DNA of 6,429 nucleotides. Source: Sediminibacterium sp. (lineage in GTDB: Bacteria; Bacteroidota; Bacteroidia; Chitinophagales; Chitinophagaceae). The notes under the pieces are model-generated. The model ran no database searches and had not been told where the DNA came from. It saw nothing but the letters and a program-made list of their open reading frames with translations. Shown here one piece after another: positions 5,310 to 6,429 of this stretch. The position numbers and the translations under genes are program-made. Each line of letters begins with the position of its first letter. Position 1 is the first letter of the stretch. Where the stretch lies: assembly GCA_030158535.1 (NCBI GenBank), contig JAOASV010000253.1, positions 1 through 6,429 on the forward strand, in the 5' to 3' direction.

Positions 5310-6429
5310 TTAGCCAACAAGTCCTACTTGCACCTCCACGTCTGGATTATCGAGTAAAAAGCCTGCCATTTCCTCATTCATTTGGAATCCTTTGTCAAAA
5401 CTGTATAAACTTACCAACAAGTTTTCTTTGGGTTCCAAAACATTAAATCGAAGGCTGGACTTGCCCGGGTATTTTTTAACGTTGGTTTCAATGAAATCAA
5501 CAAACTGCGGCGTAAGGGAAGCAGCATGAATATTAATGTCTAAACTTCTGGTTAAATTTTGTTTTACGGTCTCTAGTAAGTTGATAGAACTTACCTTAAA
5601 ATCAAACTCGTTAGGACGGTTGTATCGAGGTCTAAAAAATCCGTTGAGTAAAACGTTTTGCCCCTTGTCTAAATAATTTTGAAACTTGATATAATCTTCA
5701 CTCCATAAAACAAATTCGGTTTTACCACTAAAATCTTCGATGGCAAAAGAACCAAAGTTTTTACCCGTTTTAGTAACGCGGTGTTGCACGTCAATAATAA
5801 GTCCGGCCACTTTAATGGCACGACCCGGGTTGGGTTGTAAATGAAGCGTTTCTTTTATTTCATTAAAATCTGCAATATTGGTAATGCCATAATAGCGCAG
5901 TTCAAATTTGAAATGATCAAGTGGATGACCACTCATAAACATACCTGTTACATCTTTTTCATGTTCCAGTAATTCGGTGAGGGTCCAAGGTTCTGTTTTG
6001 GTAAGCTTTGGAACTGGCACTTGCATGGCAGAAGAAAGATCGCCAAAAAGGGTATTGGTAGATCCAGCACTTAGGCTTTGTAATGCTTGTCCGTAATTGA
6101 TAATTTTTTCGAGACCTGAAACGCGCTCACCATCGGGTATTTTAAAATACTGTGCTCTATGAAAATCGGTGAAGCAATCGAAGGCGCCAGAGTATGCTAA
6201 ACTTTCTAAAGATTTTTTATTGACAGATCTGCTAATTACTCTTTTGATAAAATCAAAAATGCTTGCAAAAGAACCACCTTTTTCTCTTTCCGTAATAATA
6301 GTTTCAATAGCAGCTTCACCCACACCTTTTAATCCACCCAGACCAAATCTAATTTCACCTTTTTGGTTAACGGCAAAACCGTTAAGTGATTCATTGATAT
6401 CTGGCCCTAGTACTTTAATGCCCATGCGT
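5310..6429 (-). CDS. dnaE: DNA polymerase III alpha subunit, C-terminal part (5' end outside window)
   Basis: This is the end of the replicative polymerase catalytic subunit. The frame stays open to the right edge, with an Arg codon before the ATG at 6425. That ATG is internal: MGIKVLGPDIN is the interior motif that reads MGI-V-PPD-N in other DnaE proteins. Counting from this Met, RFGLGGLKGVGEAAIETI (26-43) begins the helix-hairpin-helix region that binds DNA, RSVNKKSLESLAYSGAFD (66-83) continues it, and MFMSGHPLD (162-170) is a family landmark. KVAGLIIDVQHRVTKTGKNF (205-224) through about 285 is the OB fold. About 85 residues follow to the TAA stop at 5310. Full-length DnaE is about 1,150-1,200 residues, so two thirds, including the polymerase active site and PHP domain, lie outside. 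The WCGPC thioredoxin gene follows 93 bp downstream. Confidence 0.95.
   Translation of the reverse strand, partial: RMGIKVLGPDINESLNGFAVNQKGEIRFGLGGLKGVGEAAIETIITEREKGGSFASIFDFIKRVISRSVNKKSLESLAYSGAFDCFTDFHRAQYFKIPDGERVSGLEKIINYGQALQSLSAGSTNTLFGDLSSAMQVPVPKLTKTEPWTLTELLEHEKDVTGMFMSGHPLDHFKFELRYYGITNIADFNEIKETLHLQPNPGRAIKVAGLIIDVQHRVTKTGKNFGSFAIEDFSGKTEFVLWSEDYIKFQNYLDKGQNVLLNGFFRPRYNRPNEFDFKVSSINLLETVKQNLTRSLDINIHAASLTPQFVDFIETNVKKYPGKSSLRFNVLEPKENLLVSLYSFDKGFQMNEEMAGFLLDNPDVEVQVGLVG

Noticed and set aside
5291..5311. Direct repeat CCACATT (5291-5297 and 5305-5311) at the dnaE stop
   Set aside because: It has only two 7-bp copies, one inside coding sequence, and no further units; chance is the simplest explanation.
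6423..6425. ATG as the start of a 371-residue dnaE product
   Set aside because: The frame stays open upstream to the window edge, and the Met belongs to a conserved interior motif of DnaE, so the gene is cut by the window rather than starting here.
1..6429. Mobile element, CRISPR array, tRNA, rRNA, riboswitch or defence system
   Set aside because: I found no transposase or integrase motifs, no repeated spacer-type units, no tRNA-like or conserved RNA sequence and no defence-type genes. All long frames are explained by housekeeping families.

Overview
The window is ordinary bacterial chromosome holding six protein-coding genes. Two of them run off the window edges. The organism is most likely a member of the Bacteroidota. 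Three lines support this: AT-rich leaders with no Shine-Dalgarno sequence, exact matches to the Bacteroidota -7 promoter element TAnnTTTG upstream of three genes (sdaA, mqnE, trxA), and a dnaE-trxA neighbourhood that I recall from this phylum. A futalosine-pathway menaquinone gene (mqnE) hints at a Chitinophaga-, Saprospira- or Cytophaga-like lineage rather than a flavobacterium. That finer placement is inference.

Layout. At the left edge (1-848, minus strand) is the N-terminal 282 residues of a class I PLP-dependent aminotransferase of the aspartate aminotransferase type. A 176-bp divergent intergenic region (849-1024) follows, with a TAnnTTTG box and nested inverted repeats. sdaA (1025-2425, plus strand) encodes a single-chain iron-sulfur L-serine dehydratase. 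It converges on mqnE (2422-3582, minus strand), and the two stop codons share the palindrome TTAA. To the right, four genes all read leftward: dnaE (3' part, 5310-6429), trxA (4899-5216), a concentrative nucleoside transporter (3628-4857) and mqnE. Gaps between them are 93, 41 and 45 bp. trxA and mqnE each appear to have their own promoter box, while the transporter has none recognisable and probably depends on trxA transcription.

Function. The genes are housekeeping and core metabolism: replication (DnaE), thiol redox (TrxA), nucleoside uptake (NupC family), menaquinone biosynthesis (MqnE), serine breakdown to pyruvate (SdaA) and amino-acid transamination. There are no RNA genes, mobile elements, CRISPR arrays or phage genes, and I see no convincing new biological system. 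The points most worth checking are the nested repeats over the sdaA promoter, the terminator-free stop-codon overlap of sdaA and mqnE, a non-canonical residue in the transporter's nucleobase-binding hairpin, and the conserved C-terminal cysteine of SdaA.
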